Assembly (NCBI GenBank): GCA_000828835.1
Contig: AP014633.1
Coordinates: 3,782,001-3,846,000 of the forward strand
Direction: 5' to 3'
DNA length: 64,000 nucleotides
Source: Thioploca ingrica
Lineage (GTDB): Bacteria; Pseudomonadota; Gammaproteobacteria; Beggiatoales; Beggiatoaceae
Positions 35,501 to 43,422 of this stretch are shown here, piece by piece. Numbering within the stretch: the first letter of the stretch is position 1; every line of letters starts with the position of its first letter. Below the pieces are notes generated by a model that was not told the DNA's origin, ran no database searches, and saw only the letters and a list, made by a program, of their open reading frames with translations. The translations under genes and the position numbers were made by a program.

Positions 35501-37103
35501 AATTTTATATTTAGGCGATCCCCAAACCACTGGACAATTCATTGGGTTAGAACAAGAACTCACGCCCAATGAAGCCGAGAATCTGTTTTTTCAACCCCAT
35601 CCTGATACCGTTGGTGAAGTGACTTTTAATTATCTGGCTACTGATGATCAAGGCGAACCCAGTACCACAGCAACCGTAACTATCTCAGTGACTGCTCCTC
35701 CCGTTATTATTCCTGAGGTACCAACGATTACCTATCAACCACCGTCCACTGCCATAGATGATGCGCGATTTTTCGGGAAAATTTGGAGTACTAGCGGTAA
35801 AGTCGGAAAACGACTCAGCATAGATGCGCCTGAACCCATTCAGATCACCGGCGCTATCCAACCCAGTTCCAAGCATATCGGAGAACTCGCTGATATTCGA
35901 GTGATTTATGACTGGAGATCTAACCCGGACGACCAATCCTTAACGGTCCCAGTCACGATCGCCTCTCAGCAACGGTTAACGACACAAATGGAATTCAGCT
36001 TATTTGAAGGTTATTTAATCGGGTTAGCCGGTCAATTTGAAATCCGATTAGGTTACCAACTGAACAATGGAACCTTTCTTTCCGCTCCCATCCTGAGTTT
36101 GAAAGTCGAGCCCGATCGACCACCAGCTGATATTGACTTGTCTCATCAAACCGTGCTGGAATACAGCCTAACCGATACCCTGATTGGTTCATTCACCACA
36201 ACGGATCCCGATAACCAGGAGCAATTTCGTTATGGCTTAGTTGATAATCCGGGTGATTACTTTAAAGTGGTTGGTGGAGAACTTCGAGTTAACTATTCGT
36301 TGCCCAGTCAGAAAGTTCAGTCTGCCTACCCTATCACGGTGCGTAGTGTAGACCTGAGTGGTAGCGCTATAGAAAAATCTTTTTTGATTCAAGTCCTCAA
36401 TGCGAAAACTCAGCCGCAAGAAATTTACTTGACTCAAAACACTGTCGTAGAAAATAGCCCTGGCGGGACGATGATTGGTCGGTTGTGGACCCTGGATTCG
36501 CAATCGAGTCACTATTCCTATGAACTGCTTGACGACGCTCAAGGTCAATTCACTCTAGAAGGTGATTTACTGCGGGTTGCCCCAGAAGCGACTTTGGATT
36601 TTGAGACTCAACCTACTTATGCGATTACCGTCCGCAGTTGGAAAACCGAGGAACCACAATTCCATTTAGAAAAGACCTTTACCATTGATTTAATCAACCA
36701 AATTGATGTGACTGTGTTAACGGAATTCCCAGACAGCCAGCGTGCTCAACGACTTTCCGCTGCTGACGGGCAAAACCAGGATGAGATTGAACTCACCCTC
36801 CAACTTTTACCCGATCCAACCCATCAAGGAAAATCGGCTGAACTCATGAGAGTTATGTTTTGGCGACCCTTGGCGAGTAGTGAAATCTTTATGTATCGAC
36901 CTGAAGGAACGCAGTGGATACCTTGGCATGGTGATTTAGCGGAGTTGTTGACGGGTCAAGTTCTCACGCTCCAGCGCCAACATGAAATGAAGTTGGTGCT
37001 CAAGCCGCCATTTGACTGGAACCAGGGTGAAATTAATCTCGTGGTCGGTTATCAGTTATCCGCTGGAGAAATCTTCTATGCAGCAGTTCCTTGGCACTCG
37101 TAG
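32568..37103 (+). CDS. Giant secreted surface protein: C-type lectin, four anchor-D-like repeats, Ig/cadherin-like domains
   Basis: AGAGGAG lies before the start. After a long N-region and a hydrophobic segment (about 40-55) come a C-type lectin domain (58-190; HLVTINDSAEQTF, WIGG, NYIVEYEG), four repeats of about 125 residues (191-695) of the HYDIN/choice-of-anchor-D type (IQGNG, TDFG, FTIxNTG, GTHTCTVSI), an Ig-like ANDDSAST domain (700-795), two more Ig/cadherin-like domains (796-1060), an unnamed domain (1065-1184), two cadherin-like domains and a second copy of the unnamed domain (1372-1511). It is probably an adhesin or sheath component. No membrane anchor or type I secretion signal is obvious at the C-terminus. 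Confidence 0.87.
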   Translation: MKCRVKETLLFVVRFNQNRLRTDSSTDYQSKCILNWCKIWLNALGLLVISVGVSATPTFRPDNGHYYEAFNSSQTFDQAVSIASTLTYCSMTGHLVTINDSAEQTFIKNLIQNIQPPNPWYILWIGGKQVLGITQWITSETWSYTNFKSGHPASSHYGISIGGSGYSYQWMGQLSNQSLGNYIVEYEGTPTPEIQLKGGIPATEIVDGSTSPVTTNDTDFGDVIVGSSINKTFTIENSGVDSLALTDSPSVVALTGTCTGFSVTAQPTSSCVAPNGLTTFTIQYQPIVAGTHSCTVSIDNNDSNENPYDFSIQGVGVTPPEIDIQGNSISIADGDTTPGLSDNTDFGSTPIDTPISKIFTIANTGEADLNLSDKPLIALTGDGCAAFNVTTEPTTPVTATSGTTNFIIEYKPIAAGTHTCTVSIANDDPDENLYNFSIQGSTPAKIDIQGNGTNIADGDTTPNTADHTDFGNTSIGSSVSHTFMIANTGEAILNLSGTPLVALTGAGCAAFSVTTPPTTPVAATSGTTFFTIQYNPLTVGTHTCTVSIANDDSNKNPYNFNIQGIGLMPETNVTLPEMNIQGNGVSIAAGDTKPTTADNTHFGSTLLGTPISKTFTITNTGRAILNLSGTPLVALTGADCTAFSVTIPPTTPIAVTSGTTTFTIQYNPLTVGTHTCTVSIANDDSNENPYDFNILGKTALVANDDSASTTQNIPVTVAVLSNDRVPEGDLNLLSLKVTTPPLNATVTVNPDSTITYLPKPGVTANTDSFIYQLCDGDNPPQCATATVTITIARQLPPVAANLNAPITFNNAIVQLPPLAAQDSDGTVTIYTIAALPLSIQGILYLGDPAKDGQLVAAGQEIKPDQIGKLFFQPANHFIGTASFTYTATDNLGAISNFASVTIPVEAPVNHPPLAHNDTGNTHSEMPVTIPANLPPVADNKTASTLNDTSVLLPPLSATDTDGSIVSYTITTLPLTTQGILYLGDPQTTGQFIGLEQELTPNEAENLFFQPHPDTVGEVTFNYLATDDQGEPSTTATVTISVTAPPVIIPEVPTITYQPPSTAIDDARFFGKIWSTSGKVGKRLSIDAPEPIQITGAIQPSSKHIGELADIRVIYDWRSNPDDQSLTVPVTIASQQRLTTQMEFSLFEGYLIGLAGQFEIRLGYQLNNGTFLSAPILSLKVEPDRPPADIDLSHQTVLEYSLTDTLIGSFTTTDPDNQEQFRYGLVDNPGDYFKVVGGELRVNYSLPSQKVQSAYPITVRSVDLSGSAIEKSFLIQVLNAKTQPQEIYLTQNTVVENSPGGTMIGRLWTLDSQSSHYSYELLDDAQGQFTLEGDLLRVAPEATLDFETQPTYAITVRSWKTEEPQFHLEKTFTIDLINQIDVTVLTEFPDSQRAQRLSAADGQNQDEIELTLQLLPDPTHQGKSAELMRVMFWRPLASSEIFMYRPEGTQWIPWHGDLAELLTGQVLTLQRQHEMKLVLKPPFDWNQGEINLVVGYQLSAGEIFYAAVPWHS
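34158..34609 (+). repeat. Recent internal duplication in the surface-protein gene
   Basis: A 56-bp stretch beginning ACGATTCAATACAACCCGCT at 34158 recurs without change at 34554. The offset of 396 bp is 132 codons, one protein repeat. The match at DNA level shows that repeats three and four duplicated or exchanged recently. Confidence 0.7.
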
Positions 37104-37197
37104 CCGGTGTAGAAGGGGTAAAACAAAGTGCGTCGGTTGGAGCGCACGATGAGAAAATAGGTAAAGTTTTGTTTTTACCCACCGAAGCCAATAGATT

Positions 37198-38742
37198 TTA
37201 TTGACGTTTTAATACCGCTAAATTTTGTTGAGGATCATTGACTATCCAGTGAAAATTCTGGTTAACCAGCGGATATTTATCTGTTTTCCTAATATGAATT
37301 ACCCAATCAATAATGTATTCAATTCGTTGAGAATCAATTTTTTTACTAACAATATACTGAGCTAATTCATCCTCTCCTTGTTGACGTGCGGTGAGTGCTT
37401 CGGGATTGACTTTGCCATCTAAATTAATGGTGCGATCGTGAAAGTAGCCCAAGTAACCGGTTTGAGAAGAAGCTATCCATTCTGCTTCGCTAACATGCTG
37501 CTTATCCCAATTAACTAATTGAAAATGTTTATGATAAGTTTTTACATGGAGGTATATGGTTACCCCAATCATAGTCAATAGAAGTAAAATGCTTGCTCCA
37601 TAGCGTAGGGATTGCCAAGGTATTTTTAACCAAGCCCAAACTACCAGAGTAGCCCATAATAAGGCTAAAAAAGGTGAAATTGGAAAAAGATAACGTGGAA
37701 GAAAAAAATACACCCCAAAATATAAACCATAAAAGCCACTGAGTCCTAACAAATATAAGCCAACTAATACGAATAATCGACGTTCGGTAGGCGATTGTAG
37801 CCGAAGCCATAGTTGCCATAACCCGACGACTACACCCATTAACAAAACAGTACCGGTAAAAATAACGGGTAACTTCATTTGTAAAGAATTAGGAATAGGA
37901 AATATAAAAAAGTACTCAATTAATACGGAAGGTAATACCGGTAAATTTTCGCCAAATTGACTATTTAAAGATTCTGCTTGACCACTGATAGGCATAATTC
38001 CGCCAAAATTGACTTTATTGTAAATAATCCAAGGTAGCGCAATTAATACCGTCGTCATTCCCATCACATTGACTTGAATAAAACGTTGCCACAATTCATG
38101 GCGTTGCCAAGTTCCTAAAAATAACTGCATTAAACAAACGGCTAAAATAAGAAAAACTGCATCATTGCGGATCCAGAAAATGATTCCCAACAAGAACCCT
38201 ATCAGCACCGCATCACGAAATAACCACTTCCTTGTTAACGTAATTACTAATAAAACAATGCCTAGCACAGCTAATACATATAATCCCGTTTCCAAGCCAT
38301 TGTTAGTATGTCTTAAAGTGACTGGGCTGGCATACCACATTGCGACTGCTAAAGCGACGATGTAATGCTTAGCCGGGTTAGAAGATAAAACGCGTATGCC
38401 GATTTGCCAGAGGAGAACAGCGGCTAAAGTCGCAATTATAAATTGTATAAGAATAATTCCCAATACACCTTGCACTTTATCACCTTCCACTAACCAATAT
38501 ACCCCGGACCATAAGAAGGTGGGTAAGGGTTGAATCCCATTGGTGGGAATAGTCCCGTTGGAAGTAGTCATTCCTAAGCCCAGTGCCATATTTCGAGCAA
38601 TGGTCATCATCAGATAACCATCTTCCGAAATCGATTGCAGCATACTCTCCTCAGTTCGCAACGGACTGAGACGTACGACTACACCGTAGCTAATAATTAA
38701 GATAATCAATATGATAAAGTAGCGATTTTGAATAGATGACAT
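37198..38742 (-). CDS. Polytopic GT-C glycosyltransferase (ArnT/PMT-like)
   Basis: The 514-residue protein has about eleven membrane helices and a C-terminal soluble part. The first loop after helix one contains SISEDGYLMMTIARNMALG, the acidic catalytic loop position of GT-C enzymes, followed by TNGIQPLPTFLW. Such enzymes move sugars from polyprenyl-phosphate carriers to lipids, glycans or proteins on the periplasmic side. Its neighbour LptD, on the same strand 70 nt upstream, inserts LPS, which is consistent with LPS or surface glycan modification. The acceptor is not known. Confidence 0.78.
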   Translation of the reverse strand: MSSIQNRYFIILIILIISYGVVVRLSPLRTEESMLQSISEDGYLMMTIARNMALGLGMTTSNGTIPTNGIQPLPTFLWSGVYWLVEGDKVQGVLGIILIQFIIATLAAVLLWQIGIRVLSSNPAKHYIVALAVAMWYASPVTLRHTNNGLETGLYVLAVLGIVLLVITLTRKWLFRDAVLIGFLLGIIFWIRNDAVFLILAVCLMQLFLGTWQRHELWQRFIQVNVMGMTTVLIALPWIIYNKVNFGGIMPISGQAESLNSQFGENLPVLPSVLIEYFFIFPIPNSLQMKLPVIFTGTVLLMGVVVGLWQLWLRLQSPTERRLFVLVGLYLLGLSGFYGLYFGVYFFLPRYLFPISPFLALLWATLVVWAWLKIPWQSLRYGASILLLLTMIGVTIYLHVKTYHKHFQLVNWDKQHVSEAEWIASSQTGYLGYFHDRTINLDGKVNPEALTARQQGEDELAQYIVSKKIDSQRIEYIIDWVIHIRKTDKYPLVNQNFHWIVNDPQQNLAVLKRQ

Positions 38743-38811
38743 AATGTGTTGTCCTACCGCTATAAAAAAAAGAAAAATTAGTTATCTCGCTAATGAAATC
38801 CTATGGTTCGA

Positions 38812-41022
38812 TTACCATTGATCGTGGTAACCAGGAATCCGTTGTTCTAAGAATGAATCGGCTTTTTTACCAACCCCGCCAAGCCCAGTTAGTTGCAATT
38901 GTAGAAAAAATCCGTTGAGATAACTGCTGCCATCCACGTTATTGAGATAACGTCGAGTAATTCCACGAATCGCCCAACAACAACTATGATACTCTACTCC
39001 CATAAAGGTTTCTAAGGTTTTTTCCTGAGGTAAAGAATAATTCCAACGTCCGAGTAAATTCCAACGCGGTCCGAATGACCAGTGAAAGGACATATCAGTT
39101 TGCTCTAATAAATTGTCACGGAGTCGATAGGATAAATTAACAATATTTTCTAACTCCGGATGATAGCGGATCCGAAATAGGGTCTGTTCAGTATTATTTT
39201 GGTGCGGATCCCAACGGAGAGTCGATGAAGCACTAAAACCTTTGGCAAATTGCGTAGCTAATTCCATAATGATACTGGAAGTGCTGTCCGTTTCAATCGG
39301 TTGATCGGGTAAAGTAACCCGCCGGTCGCGAAAATAATAAATTTGCCCTATACTGGCACGGACTGTTTCTATACCAGTATCGCTATTTAACAATCTTGAA
39401 GTGAGACCTAAAGTCACTTGATGTCCATCATCGACTCGATCCGGACCACTGAACTGATCTTCACGGAAAAGTTGTCCAAAAGAGAGATCGTAACGATCTG
39501 TATCAAAAACGGGAATGTCACTTTGATCCTGATAAGGTGTATAGCGGTAAAAAAGCCGCGGTTCTAGAGTCTGTAAAAATGGATTATTTAACCAATCGAC
39601 CTCCCGCTCAAAAAATAATCCCATATCGTTACTAAAAGTCGCCAACCAGCGCTGATGAGTATTGTCTTCTGCTACAGCCGTATTATCTAAATCATAAAAA
39701 GTGTAGCGTAAGGAAATTTGGGGGATAACAAAACTACTGGAGGTATGCCGGGGCCAATTCAAAATCGATTTGATATCTAACCGATTGCCAATCGGACTGG
39801 CGATCACCCTGGTATCTCGGTCAAACCGAACGATTTCTCCTTGGAAGTTCAAATTCAGTTGGCGATTTTTTTCTGGCAAGGTGGTTTTGAAAATCAGTTG
39901 CGGTAACCGTTCATAAGGACGGGTGGCTGGATTAGATTCTAAGGTTTGAAAAGTTTGTAGTCGTGCCCTGCCAAGCCAACCCTGACCGATATAAGCTAAG
40001 TCTCCACGTCGTTCTAAATGAGTAATGCTCGCGACACTAATATTATTACCTAATTCTTCAAAATAACGTGGGTCAGAAACATAATTAAAATTAATATCGG
40101 TTAACCAATTCTGAGTTAAGGGACCACTCTGTTGAAAGGCGAATGAACTTCGTTGCGCACCGAAAGCACTATCATGAGGGAGATATTCTAATTCGAGCTG
40201 ACCGCCAGTTAATGGCGTTAAATAACGTAACTCGGTTTTTAATAACAGTCCGCGTCGTGACATGAAACGTGGTGTCAGCGTGGCGTCGTAGTGAGGCGCT
40301 AAATTAAAGTAATAAGGGAGACTGATTTCAGTACCAGTTTCATCCGAACTGCCTAAATTTGGCGGTAGAAATCCAGATTTGCGGTCATTATTAAGTGGAA
40401 ACCAAAGATAAGGAAAATAAAATACTGGGACGTTTAACAAGCGGATAACGACATCATGGGCAGTTCCCTCAGCAGTGCTATTATCTAAATTAAGCTGACT
40501 AGCGTCTAATCGCCATATTTCTTTATCGGGATCACAAGTCGTATAGCTCGCCTGTTCTAACGAAATTTTGGCTTGAGATTCTCTGGTTAGTTTATGCGCT
40601 TGCCCTCGAGCCCGCTGATTAAATAGCCAATAGGAAACGTTTTCCATTTCGCCTTGGTGATTGGAATGTAATTTTATCTGGGAACCACTGATAACAAAGT
40701 GCGGATCCCAAAAAGTAAAAGTATTATCAGCATTAAGCGTATCTTGATGACGATCATAAATAACGGCTGGTGCTTTGAGAATCTGATCGGCTCGTTGCAC
40801 TAACACCTCACCACTTAAAATAGACAGACCTAATTTTTCTTTCACTACCGCCTGGTTAGCAAATAAACGTATTGATTCGCCCGCAAGCGGTGGCAACTGT
40901 GGCGGCTGGGGAGCTATTTCGCTTAAAGGTTGGCATAAATCCCAAGCCGCTGGGGCATAAGTCAGCCAGCCATAACTTAAAATGACTAATAAACCTGTAA
41001 TTATTTTTTTATGATATTGCAC
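38812..41022 (-). CDS. lptD: LPS-assembly outer-membrane protein LptD
   Basis: The 736-residue product has a signal peptide, an N-terminal OstA beta-taco (about 50-190; LSGEVLVQRADQILKAPAVI and so on) and a long C-terminal barrel. Cysteines match the disulfide pattern of enteric LptD: one near 29, one near 158 (YTTCDPDK) and the adjacent pair in YHSCCWAIRG near the end. With LptE it places LPS in the outer leaflet. The start is GTG at 41022. The common partners surA and pdxA are not adjacent; the gene is divergent from purC. Confidence 0.95.
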   Translation of the reverse strand: MQYHKKIITGLLVILSYGWLTYAPAAWDLCQPLSEIAPQPPQLPPLAGESIRLFANQAVVKEKLGLSILSGEVLVQRADQILKAPAVIYDRHQDTLNADNTFTFWDPHFVISGSQIKLHSNHQGEMENVSYWLFNQRARGQAHKLTRESQAKISLEQASYTTCDPDKEIWRLDASQLNLDNSTAEGTAHDVVIRLLNVPVFYFPYLWFPLNNDRKSGFLPPNLGSSDETGTEISLPYYFNLAPHYDATLTPRFMSRRGLLLKTELRYLTPLTGGQLELEYLPHDSAFGAQRSSFAFQQSGPLTQNWLTDINFNYVSDPRYFEELGNNISVASITHLERRGDLAYIGQGWLGRARLQTFQTLESNPATRPYERLPQLIFKTTLPEKNRQLNLNFQGEIVRFDRDTRVIASPIGNRLDIKSILNWPRHTSSSFVIPQISLRYTFYDLDNTAVAEDNTHQRWLATFSNDMGLFFEREVDWLNNPFLQTLEPRLFYRYTPYQDQSDIPVFDTDRYDLSFGQLFREDQFSGPDRVDDGHQVTLGLTSRLLNSDTGIETVRASIGQIYYFRDRRVTLPDQPIETDSTSSIIMELATQFAKGFSASSTLRWDPHQNNTEQTLFRIRYHPELENIVNLSYRLRDNLLEQTDMSFHWSFGPRWNLLGRWNYSLPQEKTLETFMGVEYHSCCWAIRGITRRYLNNVDGSSYLNGFFLQLQLTGLGGVGKKADSFLEQRIPGYHDQW

Positions 41023-41116
41023 CGGTAATCTACTTTATTTAGCTGGTTAAAGCACGGTAAAATAATTTAAGACTAAGTGATCCGTTAAAATCAGCAAAGG
41101 AAATATAATCAATTTC

Positions 41117-41998
41117 ATGTCAACCCCTTTATTTGAATCTCAATTAGATAGCCTACCGCTGGTTCAGCGTGGGAAAGTACGTGATATTTATGCGATAGAT
41201 GATGAACATTTATTGATTGTGGCCACCGATAGGCTGTCGGCATTTGATGTTGTGCTACCAACACCGATTCCCGATAAAGGTGTCATCTTGACCACATTGT
41301 CCAATTTTTGGTTTAATTTTACCCGTTCTTTGATACTTAATCATCTGACTAATTTCTCTTTAGCAGAAATATTAACTCATAAAGAATATCAACAAGTGGT
41401 TGGGCGAGCGATTATAGTTAAAAAACGCCGCCCTCTACCAATAGAGGCCATTGTGCGAGGTTATTTAGTGGGTTCGGCTTGGAAAGATTATCAACAAACG
41501 GGTCGGGTTTGTGGCATAACTTTACCCGCTGGGTTACAATTCGCTGAACAATTACCCACACCCATTTATACCCCTTCTACTAAAGCGGGGTTAGGTCAGC
41601 ATGACGAAAATATTGATTTTGCGAAAACGGGTACCTTAATTGGTGAAAACTTAGCGCAACAAGTCCGTGATATTAGTCTAGAAATCTATGTTCGTACCCG
41701 GGATTATGCGGCAACTTGCGGTATTATTATTGCTGATACCAAATTTGAATTTGGTTTAGATGCCCAACAACAATTGGTGTTAATTGATGAATTATTGACC
41801 CCTGATTCCTCACGTTTTTGGCCAGTTGCTCAGTATCAAATTGGCAAAAATCCGCCTAGTTTTGATAAACAATGGGTGCGAGATTATTTAGAGTCGTTAA
41901 ACTGGAATAAAAAACCGCCTGCACCGACTTTACCTACTGATATTATTAACCAAACTGTGGTTAAGTACCGAGAAGCACAACAATTGTTGGTAAAATAA
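41117..41998 (+). CDS. purC: Phosphoribosylaminoimidazole-succinocarboxamide synthase (SAICAR synthase)
   Basis: The 293-residue protein catalyses the ATP-driven joining of aspartate to CAIR in purine synthesis. QRGKVRDIYAIDDEHLLIVATD is the ATP-binding start and RLSAFDV, EAIVRGYLVGSAWKDY and DELLTPDSSRFW are family signatures. The length is that of the long PurC form (about 290-300), not the 237-residue enteric one. The gene stands alone, divergent from lptD, and ends just ahead of a palindrome. Confidence 0.96.
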   Translation: MSTPLFESQLDSLPLVQRGKVRDIYAIDDEHLLIVATDRLSAFDVVLPTPIPDKGVILTTLSNFWFNFTRSLILNHLTNFSLAEILTHKEYQQVVGRAIIVKKRRPLPIEAIVRGYLVGSAWKDYQQTGRVCGITLPAGLQFAEQLPTPIYTPSTKAGLGQHDENIDFAKTGTLIGENLAQQVRDISLEIYVRTRDYAATCGIIIADTKFEFGLDAQQQLVLIDELLTPDSSRFWPVAQYQIGKNPPSFDKQWVRDYLESLNWNKKPPAPTLPTDIINQTVVKYREAQQLLVK

Positions 41999-42001
41999 GC
42001 T

Positions 42002-42019
42002 AAAATGGGTACCCATTTT
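42002..42019 (+). terminator. Palindrome after purC, possible terminator
   Basis: AAAATGGGT and ACCCATTTT form a perfect 18-bp palindrome four bases after the purC stop codon. A second small hairpin ending in seven Ts (TGGCAGCCA then T-run) follows at about 42025-42040 and makes termination here plausible. Confidence 0.5.
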
Positions 42020-42196
42020 AATTGTGGCAGCCATTTTTTTGTTCTTTCAACTGATAACGGATTTTGATAGAGAAATGGCTTTATTGTCTTGACGGATATT
42101 AACAATAACAAAGATTATGAATTTGGTATTCTAACCCAACCCACAAGATAATAGGAGCGAATCGTAACTAAAATAAACTTTAGGAATCAAGTTATT

Positions 42197-42721
42197 ATGA
42201 AAATAAAGCCTTATCTGATTGCTTTGGTACTTACTCTGTTGCTAGTATTGGTTGGTTGTGCCACTCAGCCCGCTTCTATTCCGGAACCCGTTGCTGTTCC
42301 GCTGAGTCGTACGATACCCATTAATCCCTCTACTAACTTACTAAGCTTAGCGAGTCAGGCGGCTTTTAAATATGGTATTGATCATCGATTATTTCATGCT
42401 TTGGTCAAACAGGAATCGGCTTGGAACCCTTATGCGATATCTCGCAAGGGCGCTCGCGGCTTAACCCAAATTATGCCCGTTACCGGGTGGGTACATTGTG
42501 GTTTACAAAGTCATGTTTTATTTGACCCTAAACTTAACTTGGAATGTGGAGCTTCTTATTTCAGTCGATTATTGCGGCGCTTTAAAAGTGTTCAATTGGC
42601 ATTGGCTGCCTACAATAGTGGAGAAACCAGGGTGGCGAGATTAGGTCGTGTTCCACATATTCGTGAAACTCAACGTTATGTTGATCGTATTATGTCAAGT
42701 TGGAGAAGAAGTTTTTATTGA
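42197..42721 (+). CDS. Lytic transglycosylase lipoprotein (SLT fold)
   Basis: The 174-residue protein has a lipoprotein signal ending in LVLVGC. The SLT domain follows: the catalytic Glu is in ALVKQESAWNPYAIS, then GARGLTQIMPVTG, NLECGASYFSRLL and ALAAYNSGE. It cuts the glycan of peptidoglycan with formation of anhydromuramic ends. AGGAA precedes the start. The short length fits the MltE/EmtA-like outer-membrane enzymes. No secretion operon is nearby, so a housekeeping wall role is likely. Confidence 0.92.
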   Translation: MKIKPYLIALVLTLLLVLVGCATQPASIPEPVAVPLSRTIPINPSTNLLSLASQAAFKYGIDHRLFHALVKQESAWNPYAISRKGARGLTQIMPVTGWVHCGLQSHVLFDPKLNLECGASYFSRLLRRFKSVQLALAAYNSGETRVARLGRVPHIRETQRYVDRIMSSWRRSFY

Positions 42722-43076
42722 CAACCGGTTATTAAAATCGCTTATTTTTCCGAGTAAAAGGCAAGGCTGACTCTTGTTTTTGCGAAGAGCAAAGCAAATT
42801 TGTAAATTGCAATGCAAAATGCAAAGAGAGGGATCTTGCTCAGTTTACCCCGAAGTAGATATCCGTGCTCAGAAACAGAAATGCAATGCAATGCAACTAC
42901 TTTATTTTATATCGATTATAAAGTGGTATATATATCGCATATTAATTTTTAAATAAATCTTTAATCAAGCTTGATAAGCTGAAAGTAAATTATCATTCCT
43001 GGTTAGAATTTAACAAGCCAAAACTAACCCTACTTAACCTATTAAGTTTGATATTTGTCATGAGGATATCATTGTT
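42722..43076. other. Intergenic region rich in ATGCA-type short repeats
   Basis: Between 42810 and 42900 short words such as GCAATGCAAAATGCAAAG and ATGCAATGCAATGCAAC recur. One open frame crosses the region but its composition follows the repeats. The right half is AT-rich. No RNA gene recognised. Confidence 0.45.
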
Positions 43077-43322
43077 ATGTCTTACTTTATCTTAAAACAT
43101 TTAACTAATCGTGAATTACCGACAGAATGGGCTAAACACCTTTCTGCAGAACAAACTTTTACGGTCATGATTGTTCCTGAACAGCCCGTGTTGCAACCGG
43201 TCATGGCGGAATCGGTGTCAGAATCACCAGCGGCTGTTAATCATGGTCAAAATAATGAATCTTCTCAAGGCGGATATACTTATTTACACCATTTAAAGGA
43301 GAACTTCTTTGATCCCAGTTAA
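43077..43322 (+). CDS. Small hypothetical protein, antitoxin-like at best
   Basis: The 81-residue product opens with SYFILKHLTNRELPTEWAKHL and EQTFTVMIVPEQ, a pattern reminiscent of short antitoxin-like proteins of cyanobacteria and sulfur bacteria (an ELPxxW then FTVxIxPE). The middle is low complexity, and the end is YLHHLKENFFDPS. GAGGATA lies upstream. No toxin gene follows: the next gene is ccmF on the other strand. The assignment is weak; the frame, codon pattern and ribosome site favour a real gene. Confidence 0.5.
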   Translation: MSYFILKHLTNRELPTEWAKHLSAEQTFTVMIVPEQPVLQPVMAESVSESPAAVNHGQNNESSQGGYTYLHHLKENFFDPS

Positions 43323-43422
43323 TAGCCGGATAATTCCCCCACAAGGTAGTGAATATCAAAGATTTAAAGGAATAAATGACTCCATGTGGGGAATGAAAGA
43401 GTAGTATCTTAGTGAATACTCA

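Noticed and set aside
42774-42956. 60-codon open frame
   Set aside because: It follows the ATGCA-rich simple repeats; the frame is better explained by repeat composition.
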